Origin: Campylobacterales bacterium
Lineage (GTDB): Bacteria > Campylobacterota > Campylobacteria > Campylobacterales > QNZT01
Direction: 5' to 3'
DNA length: 9,785 nucleotides
NCBI GenBank assembly: GCA_027056215.1
Contig: JALULO010000148.1
Coordinates: 1 to 9,785 of the forward strand
A model generated the notes under the pieces. It saw nothing but the letters and a program-made list of their open reading frames with translations. It was not told where the DNA came from and searched no databases. The translations under genes were made by a program, and so were the position numbers. Position 1 is the stretch's first letter, and each line of letters begins with the position of its first letter. Below, piece by piece: positions 1 to 6,576 of the stretch.

Positions 1-1223
1 AAGATCAGTATATGGTACGATCTGTTTTATCTGATCCTGGAGATGGCTCTTTAGTCTTTGGTACCAAAATGCCTGAAGGAGAAAAGATTCAGATAGGTTT
101 TGGAGATGCCAAAACAATGTTGAAAAATACCCGAAATATCATCAAGGAAGTCAATGAAATACCACGTGAATCTCTCTTTATATATAGTTCTGCTGGACGA
201 CGTAGGTTTTTAAAACAGTATGCACATTATGAGATAGAATCATTTGGACAACTTACTTCTGTGAGTGGTTTTTATGGTTATGGCGAATTTTTTACGACAA
301 AAGAAAAATCACTTTTCCTTAATCAAAGTGTTGCTGTACTGTGTTTAAGTGAGTCGCTTGATGTTCATGCTAAAAAACTTCATTTTAAAGAGATTCGAGA
401 AGAGGGGGATGATTTACAAATCATGCGTGCCCTTAGTCATATCGCCAAAGTATCAGCGCAAGAGTTGCAAGAGTTAAATCAAAAACTTGAAGCTAGAGTT
501 CGAGATGAAGTACAAAAAAACCGAAAAAAAGATGGGATCATGATTCACAATTCTAGACTTGCTCAAATGGGTGAGATGATGAGTTTGATTGCACACCAAT
601 GGAGACAACCTCTCAATGCCATCAGTGCAACTTCAACAGGTTTACATGTCAAGATCGAACTGGGTAGATACGATGAGAGCTTTTTCCTCTCTTCCTTGGA
701 TAAAATAGAAGAGTATGTAAAACATCTTTCTACAACTGTAGATGATTTTACAAACTTTTTTAAACCTTCAAAACGCACAGAAGAGACAAGTATTGGATAT
801 ATAATCGAGCGATCTTTATTTATCATGTCTGCCTCTTTAAATAAAAATAGTATTGTAGTTCATGTCATCGACGATACACAAAATAGCTTAAAAACCTATC
901 CCAATGAAGTGATTCAAGTTGTGATAAATCTCGTAAAAAATGCTGAAAACGTATTGTTGAAACGAAAAATTAAAAATCCTGAAATTTCAATTTATACATA
1001 TGAAAAACAAGATAAACATATCATAGAAGTTAAAGACAATGCCGGTGGAATAGAGGCAGATATCATCGATAAGATTTTTGAACCCTATTTTACAACTAAA
1101 AACCATGAAAGTTCAACTGGACTTGGCTTATATATGTCCAAGTTTATTATACAAGAGAGTTGTAGGGGATCGCTAGACGTGAAAAATGATATAACGGGTG
1201 CTTGTTTTACAATCACGCTTTAA
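1..1223 (+). CDS. FIST-domain sensor histidine kinase, 5' end cut by the window
   Basis: Two-component sensor kinase that would autophosphorylate a histidine and pass the phosphate to an unseen response regulator. The frame is open to base 1. The first ATG (base 12) has no Shine-Dalgarno and lies inside a domain, so the true start is upstream. Residues below count from that ATG. Residues 1-115 resemble a FIST C-terminal sensory domain (YSSAGRRRFL at 58-67, GFYGYGE at 86-92, NQSVAVLCLSE at 104-114). A charged, probably coiled-coil linker follows (about 140-178). The HisKA domain has AHQWRQPLN with phospho-acceptor His195. The ATPase domain has an N-box (Asn306, Asn310), G1 DNAGGI (342-347), F-box IFEPYFTTK (355-363) and G2 TGLGL (369-373). 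No membrane segment is visible, so the visible part looks cytoplasmic. FIST domains are thought to bind small ligands, but the ligand here is unknown. No response regulator lies downstream. Kinase call very sure; FIST call sure. Confidence 0.93.
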   Translation, partial: DQYMVRSVLSDPGDGSLVFGTKMPEGEKIQIGFGDAKTMLKNTRNIIKEVNEIPRESLFIYSSAGRRRFLKQYAHYEIESFGQLTSVSGFYGYGEFFTTKEKSLFLNQSVAVLCLSESLDVHAKKLHFKEIREEGDDLQIMRALSHIAKVSAQELQELNQKLEARVRDEVQKNRKKDGIMIHNSRLAQMGEMMSLIAHQWRQPLNAISATSTGLHVKIELGRYDESFFLSSLDKIEEYVKHLSTTVDDFTNFFKPSKRTEETSIGYIIERSLFIMSASLNKNSIVVHVIDDTQNSLKTYPNEVIQVVINLVKNAENVLLKRKIKNPEISIYTYEKQDKHIIEVKDNAGGIEADIIDKIFEPYFTTKNHESSTGLGLYMSKFIIQESCRGSLDVKNDITGACFTITL

Positions 1224-1235
1224 TCTCTGCTTTAG

Positions 1236-1241
1236 TATAAT
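1236..1241 (+). promoter_or_regulatory. Candidate -10 box (TATAAT), possibly for peb4-fbaA
   Basis: A perfect TATAAT preceded by TTTAG, just after the kinase stop codon. Campylobacterota sigma-70 promoters typically have a strong -10 with a T-rich upstream stretch and a weak -35, and no good -35 is seen here. If used, transcription would start near 1248 and give peb4 a leader of about 140 nt. A second, weaker option is TATAGT at 1347-1352, which would give a leader of about 30 nt. The sequence does not decide between them. Confidence 0.4.
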
Positions 1242-1252
1242 CTCAATGCTCA

Positions 1253-1267
1253 GTATAGGCTCTATAC
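1253..1267. repeat. Short perfect inverted repeat (GTATAG-GCT-CTATAC)
   Basis: Six-base arms around a three-base centre, about 12 nt after the TATAAT box. It could be an operator for a dimeric regulator or a small hairpin at the start of a leader RNA. It lacks a following T-run, so it is not a convincing intrinsic terminator for the kinase gene. A repeat this short in A/T-rich DNA may be chance. Confidence 0.3.
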
Positions 1268-1296
1268 CTATTATTAGATGTTCTTTGGAGGGCTTT

Positions 1297-1355
1297 TAAA
1301 CTATACTTTTTTATGACTGATTTGCTTTGTGTTAATACATAAAGGTTATAGTTTA
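1297..1355. repeat. Spaced inverted repeat TAAACTATA...TATAGTTTA
   Basis: Two perfect 9-nt arms (1297-1305 and 1347-1355) separated by 41 nt, in the gap before peb4. The right arm covers the alternative -10 candidate TATAGT (1347-1352). It could be a spaced operator or a weak leader RNA fold. The arms are A/T-rich and chance is a real possibility. Confidence 0.28.
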
Positions 1356-1389
1356 TTTTGAAAACAAATTTTATATCAAGGAAATATAT

Positions 1390-2202
1390 ATGAAAAAATT
1401 ATTATTAGGTTCTGTTGTAGCTGTATCATTGTTGGCAGGTACAGCATTAAGTGCAAAAACATATGCTACTGTAAATGGTCAAAAAGTTGAAGACCGTGAT
1501 ATCGCTGCGATTTTACAAGTTATCCCTGGTGCACAGTTTAATAAGATGAGTAAAACACAACAAAAAAAGATTATTGAACAAGCAGTTGAAAAAAAATTAT
1601 TGGCTGAAAAAGCGATTAAATCTGGTGTAGAAAAAGATCCACAATATATCAAGTCATTAGATGGTATGAAAAAAGAGTTAGCACTTGAAGTATGGATGAA
1701 AAAACAGTTTGATGCAGTTAAAGTAAGTGATAAAGAACTTAAAGCGTTTTATGATAAAAATATTAAAATGTTTAAACAACCAGCAACTGCGAAAGCAAGA
1801 CATATCTTAGTTAAAACAAAAGCTGAAGCCCAAAAAATCATCAAAGAACTTGCTAAAGCTAAAGATAAAAAAGCAAAATTTATCGAACTTGCAAAGAAAA
1901 AATCAACCGGTCCAAGTGCGGCAAATGGTGGTGATCTTGGATGGTTTGATGCAAAACGTATGGTTAAACCTTTTAGTGATGCGGCATTTAAACTTAAAAA
2001 AGGTGACTATACAAAGACACCTGTCAAAACACAGTTTGGTTATCATGTGATCTTCCTTGAAGATAAAAAGAAAGCAGGAAATGTATCTTTTGAACAAGCA
2101 AAACCAAATATCCAACAAAGTCTAAAAGTACGTAAATTTCAAGAGAACATGAAGAAAACAGCTAAAGAACTCAAAGCAAAAGCCGATATTAAAATTAAAT
2201 AA
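1390..2202 (+). CDS. peb4: PEB4-like periplasmic peptidyl-prolyl isomerase and chaperone (SurA-like)
   Basis: Periplasmic parvulin-type prolyl isomerase and chaperone that helps outer-membrane proteins fold and reach the envelope. A Sec signal peptide is clear (MKKLLLG, hydrophobic core, cleavage probably after ALSA at residue 22). An N-terminal chaperone region of helices follows (about 25-125). The rotamase domain spans about 135-226: ARHILVKT at 136-143, FIELAKKKSTGPSAANGGDLGWF at its centre, FGYHVIFLED at 216-225. A lysine-rich C-terminal helix ends the protein (270 aa, usual for PEB4). The start is fixed by AAGGAAA at 1378-1384, five nt before the ATG. It lies 23 nt upstream of the aldolase gene, the same pairing as C. 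jejuni Cj0596-Cj0597 (from memory), so the two are probably cotranscribed. The name rests on family resemblance and synteny; a generic SurA/PrsA-family name would also fit. Confidence 0.92.
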   Translation: MKKLLLGSVVAVSLLAGTALSAKTYATVNGQKVEDRDIAAILQVIPGAQFNKMSKTQQKKIIEQAVEKKLLAEKAIKSGVEKDPQYIKSLDGMKKELALEVWMKKQFDAVKVSDKELKAFYDKNIKMFKQPATAKARHILVKTKAEAQKIIKELAKAKDKKAKFIELAKKKSTGPSAANGGDLGWFDAKRMVKPFSDAAFKLKKGDYTKTPVKTQFGYHVIFLEDKKKAGNVSFEQAKPNIQQSLKVRKFQENMKKTAKELKAKADIKIK

Positions 2203-2225
2203 TTTTCATAAAAAAAGGAAAAAAT

Positions 2226-3308
2226 ATGGGCGCAAAGATTTTGGATGCAGTAGAAGCAGGTGTTTGTGTTGGTGAAGATGTTACCAAAATATTTCAGATT
2301 GCAAAAGAGGAGGGCTTTGCCCTCCCTGCTGTAAATGTAGTAGGAACAGATTCTATCAATGCTGTTTTAGAAGCAGCGAAAGAAGTAAACTCTCCTGTTA
2401 TCGTACAGTTTTCAAATGGTGGAGCTGCATTTTATGCTGGTAAAGGTTTAAGCAACGAAAATGAACAAGCAGCGATACTTGGTGCGATCAGTGGTGCAAA
2501 GCATATACAGACACTTGCAAAAGCTTATGGTATACCTGTGATTTTACATACAGATCATGCTGCTAAAAAGTTACTTCCATGGATAGATGGACTTTTAGAT
2601 GCGAGTGAAGTACATTTTGAAAAATATGGCAAACCACTTTTTAGCTCCCATATGCTTGACCTTTCTGAAGAGCCACTTGAAGAAAATCTAGCAATCTGTG
2701 AAAGATACCTCAAACGTATGGATAAAATCGGTATGACACTTGAGATTGAACTGGGTATTACTGGTGGTGAAGAAGACGGTGTGGACAATTCCGGCGTAGA
2801 TAGTGCCTTACTTTATACACAACCCGAAGAGGTATGTGAAGCATATGAGCGGCTCAGTAAGATAAGCAATAACTTCACCATCGCTGCATCATTTGGTAAT
2901 GTTCATGGTGTTTATAAACCTGGAAACGTAACCCTTCAACCAAAAATACTTGATAATTCTCAAAAATATATCTCTCAAAAACTCGGCACAAAAGATGCAA
3001 AACCTGTAAGCTTTGTTTTTCATGGTGGGAGTGGAAGCAGTCATGAAGAGATTCAAGAAGCGATCGGTTATGGTGTTATTAAAATGAATATTGATACCGA
3101 TACACAGTGGGCATTTTGGGATGGTGTAAGAGGGTATGAATCTAAATACCACGATTATCTACAAGCACAGATCGGAAATCCGCAGGGTGAAGATAAACCA
3201 AATAAAAAATATTATGATCCAAGAAAATGGCTTCGTGAAGGCGAAGTAGCTACTGTAAAAAGACTCAAAATCGCTTTTGAAGATCTTAACTGTATAGATA
3301 GAAATTAA
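2226..3308 (+). CDS. fbaA: Class II fructose-1,6-bisphosphate aldolase
   Basis: Zinc-dependent cytoplasmic aldolase that interconverts fructose-1,6-bisphosphate with dihydroxyacetone phosphate and glyceraldehyde-3-phosphate. In Campylobacterota it mainly serves gluconeogenesis. At 360 aa it is full length, close to the 359 aa of E. coli FbaA. Visible active-site motifs: HTDHAAKK (108-115; Asp110 catalytic, His111 zinc ligand), ELGITGGEEDGVDN (175-188), NVHGVYKPGNV (225-235; His227 zinc ligand), FHGGSGSS (265-272; His266 zinc ligand) and NIDTDTQWA (288-296), which contacts substrate phosphate. The start is set by AAAAGGAA at 2213-2220. It follows peb4 by 23 nt with no terminator between them, so an operon is likely although one product is exported and the other cytoplasmic. 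The stop codon lies four nt before the palindromic element at 3313. Confidence 0.97.
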   Translation: MGAKILDAVEAGVCVGEDVTKIFQIAKEEGFALPAVNVVGTDSINAVLEAAKEVNSPVIVQFSNGGAAFYAGKGLSNENEQAAILGAISGAKHIQTLAKAYGIPVILHTDHAAKKLLPWIDGLLDASEVHFEKYGKPLFSSHMLDLSEEPLEENLAICERYLKRMDKIGMTLEIELGITGGEEDGVDNSGVDSALLYTQPEEVCEAYERLSKISNNFTIAASFGNVHGVYKPGNVTLQPKILDNSQKYISQKLGTKDAKPVSFVFHGGSGSSHEEIQEAIGYGVIKMNIDTDTQWAFWDGVRGYESKYHDYLQAQIGNPQGEDKPNKKYYDPRKWLREGEVATVKRLKIAFEDLNCIDRN

Positions 3309-3312
3309 GTTA

Positions 3313-3390
3313 GATATTTTTTCGGAAGTGGAAGCTTTAATCCCAGCAAATAGGGATGTAGCTAAAGCAACACTTCCAAAAAGAGATATC
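3313..3390. repeat. 78-nt nested palindromic element between convergent fbaA and lon
   Basis: It fills almost the whole gap between two convergent genes. Reading inward, five helices stack: GATAT 3313-3317 with ATATC 3386-3390; TTTTT 3318-3322 with AAAAA 3378-3382; GGAAGTG 3324-3330 with CACTTCC 3371-3377; GCTTTA 3334-3339 with TAAAGC 3363-3368; ATCCC 3340-3344 with GGGAT 3353-3357. That is 28 Watson-Crick pairs with small bulges (C3323, GAA/AA, GTAGC 3358-3362, GAG 3383-3385) and the 8-nt loop AGCAAATA. On both strands the T-run comes before the core and the A-run after it, the reverse of an intrinsic terminator. TTAAG occurs on both sides (3305-3309, 3393-3397), a possible 5-nt target duplication. 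It may be a dispersed palindromic repeat, a structured RNA or an atypical bidirectional transcription stop. No second copy is seen in this window. Confidence 0.75.
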
Positions 3391-3405
3391 CTTTAAGATA
3401 ATCCA

Positions 3406-5826
3406 TTACGAAATAAGTGCGATTTTTAGTACTTCTTCTATCTCCTTAACCCCGATAATCTCCATCGCATCTTTGACGCTATCTGGAATCTCATCTAAAT
3501 CTTTTTCATAGTTTTTCTGAGGCACGATGGCTATTTTGATCTTTGCTTTATACGCTGCGATGAGCTTTTCTTTTAGTCCACCGATAGGTAAGACATGACC
3601 TTTAAGTGTCAATTCTCCTGTCATCGCAACATCAGGGCGCACCTTTTTCTCTGAAAAGATTGATGCAATAGCTGTTGCCATAGCGATTCCTGCACTAGGT
3701 CCATCTTTTTTGGTTGCACCTTCGGGAACGTGTATGTGCAGATCATAGCGTCTGTAGACATCATTTACTTTTGGTTCAATCTCTTCTTCTTTCTCTTTTG
3801 GTGTTTTTGGTATAATTTCTGGATTTATATCGAGTCTATGTTTATCTATCAGTACTTTAACAACACTGAGTGCGATTTGTGCGGATTCTTTCATAACATC
3901 ACCAAGGCTTCCTGTCAGTTTGAGTAATCCTTTGCCCTCTATTTTAATAGCTTCAAGTTTTAGGACATCACCACCAACAGCCGTCCATGCCAGACCATTT
4001 ACGATACCGATCTCTCCCTTTTTGGAAACTTCTTCGATAGCAAAGACTTCTTTATCAAGGTATTTGGAAAGATTTTTGCCAGTGATATTGATTTTTTTGA
4101 TGCTGCTGTCTTCTAAAATCTCTTTTGCCACTTTACGGAGTATCTGAGCGATTCTTCGTCTGAGATTTCGTACACCTGCTTCTCTAGTATAGTTAGAGAT
4201 GAGAAGTTGCAATGCTCCTTTTGAGAGTGTAAATTCTGCATTTTTGATCCCGTGCTTTTTTAACTCTTGAGGGATGAGGTACTTTTTGGCTATCTCGTAT
4301 TTTTCATCTGGCGTATAGGAACTTAAAAAGATAAATTCCATACGATCACGAAGTGGGGCAGGGATATAGCCAACTTGATTTGCCGTAGCGATGAAAATCA
4401 CCTTACTTAGGTCAATATTGAAGTTGAGATAATAATCTCTAAAGGATTGATTTTGTTCAGGATCCAGTATCTCTAAAAGCACAGCAGTAGGGTCACCTCT
4501 GTTGCTTCTTGCGACTTTATCTATCTCATCAAGGACAACGACAGGGTCCATCTCTTTTGCCTCTATAAGACCTTGGATGATGCGTCCTGGCATCGCACCG
4601 ATGTAAGTTCTTCTGTGTCCTCTTAGTTCATTGACATCTTCTAAACCACCGAGTGCTATGCGGATGAGTTTACGTTTGAGTGCTTTGGCGATAGAGTTTG
4701 CCAATGAAGTTTTACCCACACCCGGAGGACCTGCAAAACAGATGATTTCACCTTTACTATCTTTATCTTTGATACCACGTTTTTCTTTGAGTGCTTTGAC
4801 TGCAAAATACTCTTCGATACGCTCTTTTGCTTTTTCGAGTGAGTAGTGATCGTGTTCAAGTTGTTTTTTGACTTCTGTGATATCAAGTCTTTTTTTAGAA
4901 TAACTTCCAAAAGGAACCTCTAAAACCCAGTCAAGATAGCCTTGTATGAGATTTGCATCGGCAGAGTCTGGATGCATTCTTGAAAAGCGATCAATTTGTT
5001 TAGATATCTCTTTATAGGCATCTTCACGCATATACTTTTTTTTCTTTTCAAGTTTTGCTCTATACTCTTCAATCTCTTCTTCTCGTTGTGTATCAGTTCC
5101 GAGTTCTTGTTGTATCTGTTTGAGTTGTTCTTTGAGAAAATACTCTTTATTGACTTGTTCGATACGTGAATGTACTTTGGATTTGATTTCACGTTGTAAT
5201 TTGCTAGCTTTTATCTCTTCCGTGATGTACTCAATCAGCATAAATAGTCGCTCTTCAAGACTTGTTGTGACAAAAAGTTTATACGCTTGATCTTTTTTCA
5301 ATTTGATAGTGCTTGCGATAAGATCTACAATACGATTTGGTTCTTCATTTTCTTCGATAGTTTTGAGTAAATCTGGTGGGAAAAGATCTGTGACGGCTGA
5401 AAGGGTTCGTATCTTTTCACGTAAAATCTGCAACGTTGCATTGACTTTAAGTTCATGAAAAGGTTCGATATGAATGGTATCGACGATAGCACTAAGAGGC
5501 TTTGTTCCGATAGGCTCTAAAATTTTTCCTTTTTCCAAACCTTGAAAAAGTATTTTTATTCTGCCATCAGGAAGGGTAACTTTTCGCATAATCGTACCGA
5601 TAACACCACTGTCATAGATACTCTCAAAATCCCTCTCTCCTTCCTGCCCTTGATGTGTAGAGACGATCAAAACCAGTGAATTGGCTTCAAGGGCAAGTGT
5701 TGCTGCTTCAATATTTTCTTGTTCTGTTAAAAAAACAGGAGAGATCATGAAAGGATAAAGAAAAAAGTTATCCTCTACTATGATAGGTAGTTTTTCGGGA
5801 AAATCCCCATAATTGTGTAACTGCAT
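3406..5826 (-). CDS. lon: ATP-dependent protease Lon (endopeptidase La)
   Basis: Cytoplasmic AAA+ serine protease that unfolds and degrades misfolded and regulatory proteins as a hexamer. Domains in order over 806 aa: N-terminal substrate-binding domain (about 10-200), a long coiled-coil helix region (about 205-285), then the AAA+ module. The AAA+ module has Walker A GPPGVGKT (366-373), Walker B VVVLDEID (429-436), sensor-1 ATAN (480-483), arginine finger region PLRDRME (491-497) and sensor-2 region TREAGVRNLRR (547-557). The protease domain has KDGPSAG with catalytic Ser711 and GGLKEK with Lys754; the 43-residue spacing equals E. coli Ser679-Lys722. Compared with E. coli Lon (784 aa) there is a charged insert at about 671-693 (PKTPKEKEEEIEP) just before the catalytic serine. 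The gene follows bamD by 10 nt and its Shine-Dalgarno overlaps the bamD stop, so the two are likely translationally coupled. No heat-shock operator is evident. Confidence 0.98.
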   Translation of the reverse strand: MQLHNYGDFPEKLPIIVEDNFFLYPFMISPVFLTEQENIEAATLALEANSLVLIVSTHQGQEGERDFESIYDSGVIGTIMRKVTLPDGRIKILFQGLEKGKILEPIGTKPLSAIVDTIHIEPFHELKVNATLQILREKIRTLSAVTDLFPPDLLKTIEENEEPNRIVDLIASTIKLKKDQAYKLFVTTSLEERLFMLIEYITEEIKASKLQREIKSKVHSRIEQVNKEYFLKEQLKQIQQELGTDTQREEEIEEYRAKLEKKKKYMREDAYKEISKQIDRFSRMHPDSADANLIQGYLDWVLEVPFGSYSKKRLDITEVKKQLEHDHYSLEKAKERIEEYFAVKALKEKRGIKDKDSKGEIICFAGPPGVGKTSLANSIAKALKRKLIRIALGGLEDVNELRGHRRTYIGAMPGRIIQGLIEAKEMDPVVVLDEIDKVARSNRGDPTAVLLEILDPEQNQSFRDYYLNFNIDLSKVIFIATANQVGYIPAPLRDRMEFIFLSSYTPDEKYEIAKKYLIPQELKKHGIKNAEFTLSKGALQLLISNYTREAGVRNLRRRIAQILRKVAKEILEDSSIKKINITGKNLSKYLDKEVFAIEEVSKKGEIGIVNGLAWTAVGGDVLKLEAIKIEGKGLLKLTGSLGDVMKESAQIALSVVKVLIDKHRLDINPEIIPKTPKEKEEEIEPKVNDVYRRYDLHIHVPEGATKKDGPSAGIAMATAIASIFSEKKVRPDVAMTGELTLKGHVLPIGGLKEKLIAAYKAKIKIAIVPQKNYEKDLDEIPDSVKDAMEIIGVKEIEEVLKIALIS

Positions 5827-5830
5827 CTAC

Positions 5831-5838
5831 TTCACCTC
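5831..5838 (-). promoter_or_regulatory. lon ribosome-binding site overlapping the bamD stop codon
   Basis: On the minus strand the sequence reads TGAGGTGAAGTAG-ATG. The strong Shine-Dalgarno GAGGTGAA shares bases with the TGA stop of bamD (5837-5839). Ribosomes finishing bamD would therefore sit on the lon initiation region, which supports this lon start and suggests coupled expression. Confidence 0.7.
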
Positions 5839-6484
5839 AGTCTAATATGGCACTAAATATACCACTGTTTTGTGTGGCTATAGGTGTATCTTTTAACCAG
5901 GATTGATTTATCTTTTTTTGATAGATTTTTGCTGCTTTGTCACGACCGAGTCTTTTGTATAGTTTTGCTATATCACGATTAAGGATCAATTCTGTGAGAT
6001 AGAGTTTTGTCAGTATCGTTTCAACAAGAGGATTATAGATAGAGTGTGGAAATTTTTCAAGGTATAGATTTGCATCTGCTATGGTATCTATCAATAGTTT
6101 TTGATTACGTTTTGGGTTTTTAAACTCTTTAAAATGTGATTTTATTTTCAGATATTTTAGATACTCGATATTTTTACTTGTTGCAAAACGTCTGATATAG
6201 TTATCAAGATAAAAATTTGCCATCAAATACTCATCTTCTTCTAGATGTGCGTGTGCGAGTATCATCAACGATTCCTTAAGATAGGGCGAACCTACATGCT
6301 CACTTGCCAGTGATGTATATGCATCATCTGCTTTGTCAAGATCTCCATTTGCATTATATTTTAAAATTTCTTTGTACCAGTACGCAGCGGGTTTGTTGTA
6401 TGTCTCTTGTTCTTTGAGTTTTGAAGAACATCCTGTTGTGATAAACAGAAGAAGTGTTAAAGTTGCCAAATAACGAATTATCAT
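5837..6484 (-). CDS. bamD: Outer-membrane assembly lipoprotein BamD
   Basis: Lipoprotein of the BAM complex, which inserts beta-barrel proteins into the outer membrane. The N-terminus is a lipoprotein signal peptide: short charged start, hydrophobic stretch, then ITTGC with Cys19 as the lipidated residue. The mature part (about 30-200) is all helical with TPR-like pairs, for example AYWYKEILKY (33-42) and the YLMANFYLDNYIRRF region, the usual BamD pattern; 215 aa fits the family. The start is supported by AAAGGAGA at 6491-6498 on the minus strand. It is the first gene of the bamD-lon unit and diverges from fliW, the same arrangement as C. jejuni Cj1074c between lon and fliW (from memory). The sequence is divergent, so the call rests on lipobox, helical repeats, size and synteny together. 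Confidence 0.88.
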   Translation of the reverse strand: MIIRYLATLTLLLFITTGCSSKLKEQETYNKPAAYWYKEILKYNANGDLDKADDAYTSLASEHVGSPYLKESLMILAHAHLEEDEYLMANFYLDNYIRRFATSKNIEYLKYLKIKSHFKEFKNPKRNQKLLIDTIADANLYLEKFPHSIYNPLVETILTKLYLTELILNRDIAKLYKRLGRDKAAKIYQKKINQSWLKDTPIATQNSGIFSAILD

Positions 6485-6509
6485 TAATTTTCTCCTTTGA
6501 TAATGAATT

Positions 6510-6515
6510 ATTTTA
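6510..6515 (-). promoter_or_regulatory. Candidate -10 box for bamD-lon
   Basis: On the minus strand the sequence reads TTTAGGTAAAATAA. TAAAAT follows a TTTAG-like stretch, the usual extended form in Campylobacterota. It lies about 26 nt upstream of the bamD ATG, leaving a short leader that holds the AAAGGAGA ribosome-binding site. No clear -35 is seen. Confidence 0.4.
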
Positions 6516-6527
6516 CCTAAATCTATG

Positions 6528-6553
6528 TTACTTTTCTCTAAAATAGTCGATAT
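6528..6553 (+). promoter_or_regulatory. Candidate fliW-proC promoter (sigma-70 or FliA-like)
   Basis: Two overlapping readings exist. TAAAAT at 6539-6544 could be a sigma-70 -10 box. Alternatively GTCGATAT (6546-6553) matches six of eight bases of the FliA (sigma-28) -10 GCCGATAA. In that reading TTACTTTT (6528-6535) is a weak -35 (five of eight to TAAAGTTT), with a spacer of 10 nt rather than the usual 11. A flagellar sigma factor would suit fliW, but the match is imperfect. Either way the leader would be only about 15-25 nt. Confidence 0.33.
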
Positions 6554-6561
6554 TCACTTAA

Positions 6562-6573
6562 ACACAAGGATTT
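6562..6573 (+). promoter_or_regulatory. Possible CsrA-binding site over the fliW Shine-Dalgarno
   Basis: The bases ACACAAGGATTT match 10 of 12 positions of the published CsrA consensus RUACARGGAUGU. The central AAGGA is also the fliW ribosome-binding site, six nt before the ATG. CsrA represses by covering such sites, and FliW sequesters CsrA, so feedback is conceivable. No hairpin presenting the GGA in a loop is obvious, and csrA itself is not in the window. Confidence 0.38.
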
Positions 6574-6576
6574 TTC

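Noticed and set aside
563..826. Open frame of 87 codons on the minus strand inside the kinase gene.
   Set aside because: It lies entirely antisense to the strongly conserved HisKA region and has no recognisable domain; it is a shadow of the kinase.
12..1223. Taking the ATG at base 12 as the true start of the histidine kinase.
   Set aside because: No ribosome-binding site is visible, the frame is open upstream, and the FIST domain would be cut in half.
3313..3390. Calling the fbaA-lon palindrome a standard bidirectional rho-independent terminator.
   Set aside because: The T-run is 5' and the A-run 3' of the core on both strands, so neither transcript would have the required U-tail after the hairpin. 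Some termination role is still possible.
3811..3816. Perfect TATAAT with T-rich upstream sequence on the plus strand, antisense to lon.
   Set aside because: It is explained by the Lon codons for Glu-Ile-Ile-Pro in the charged insert. Such boxes are frequent by chance in A/T-rich DNA, and no antisense RNA evidence is available.
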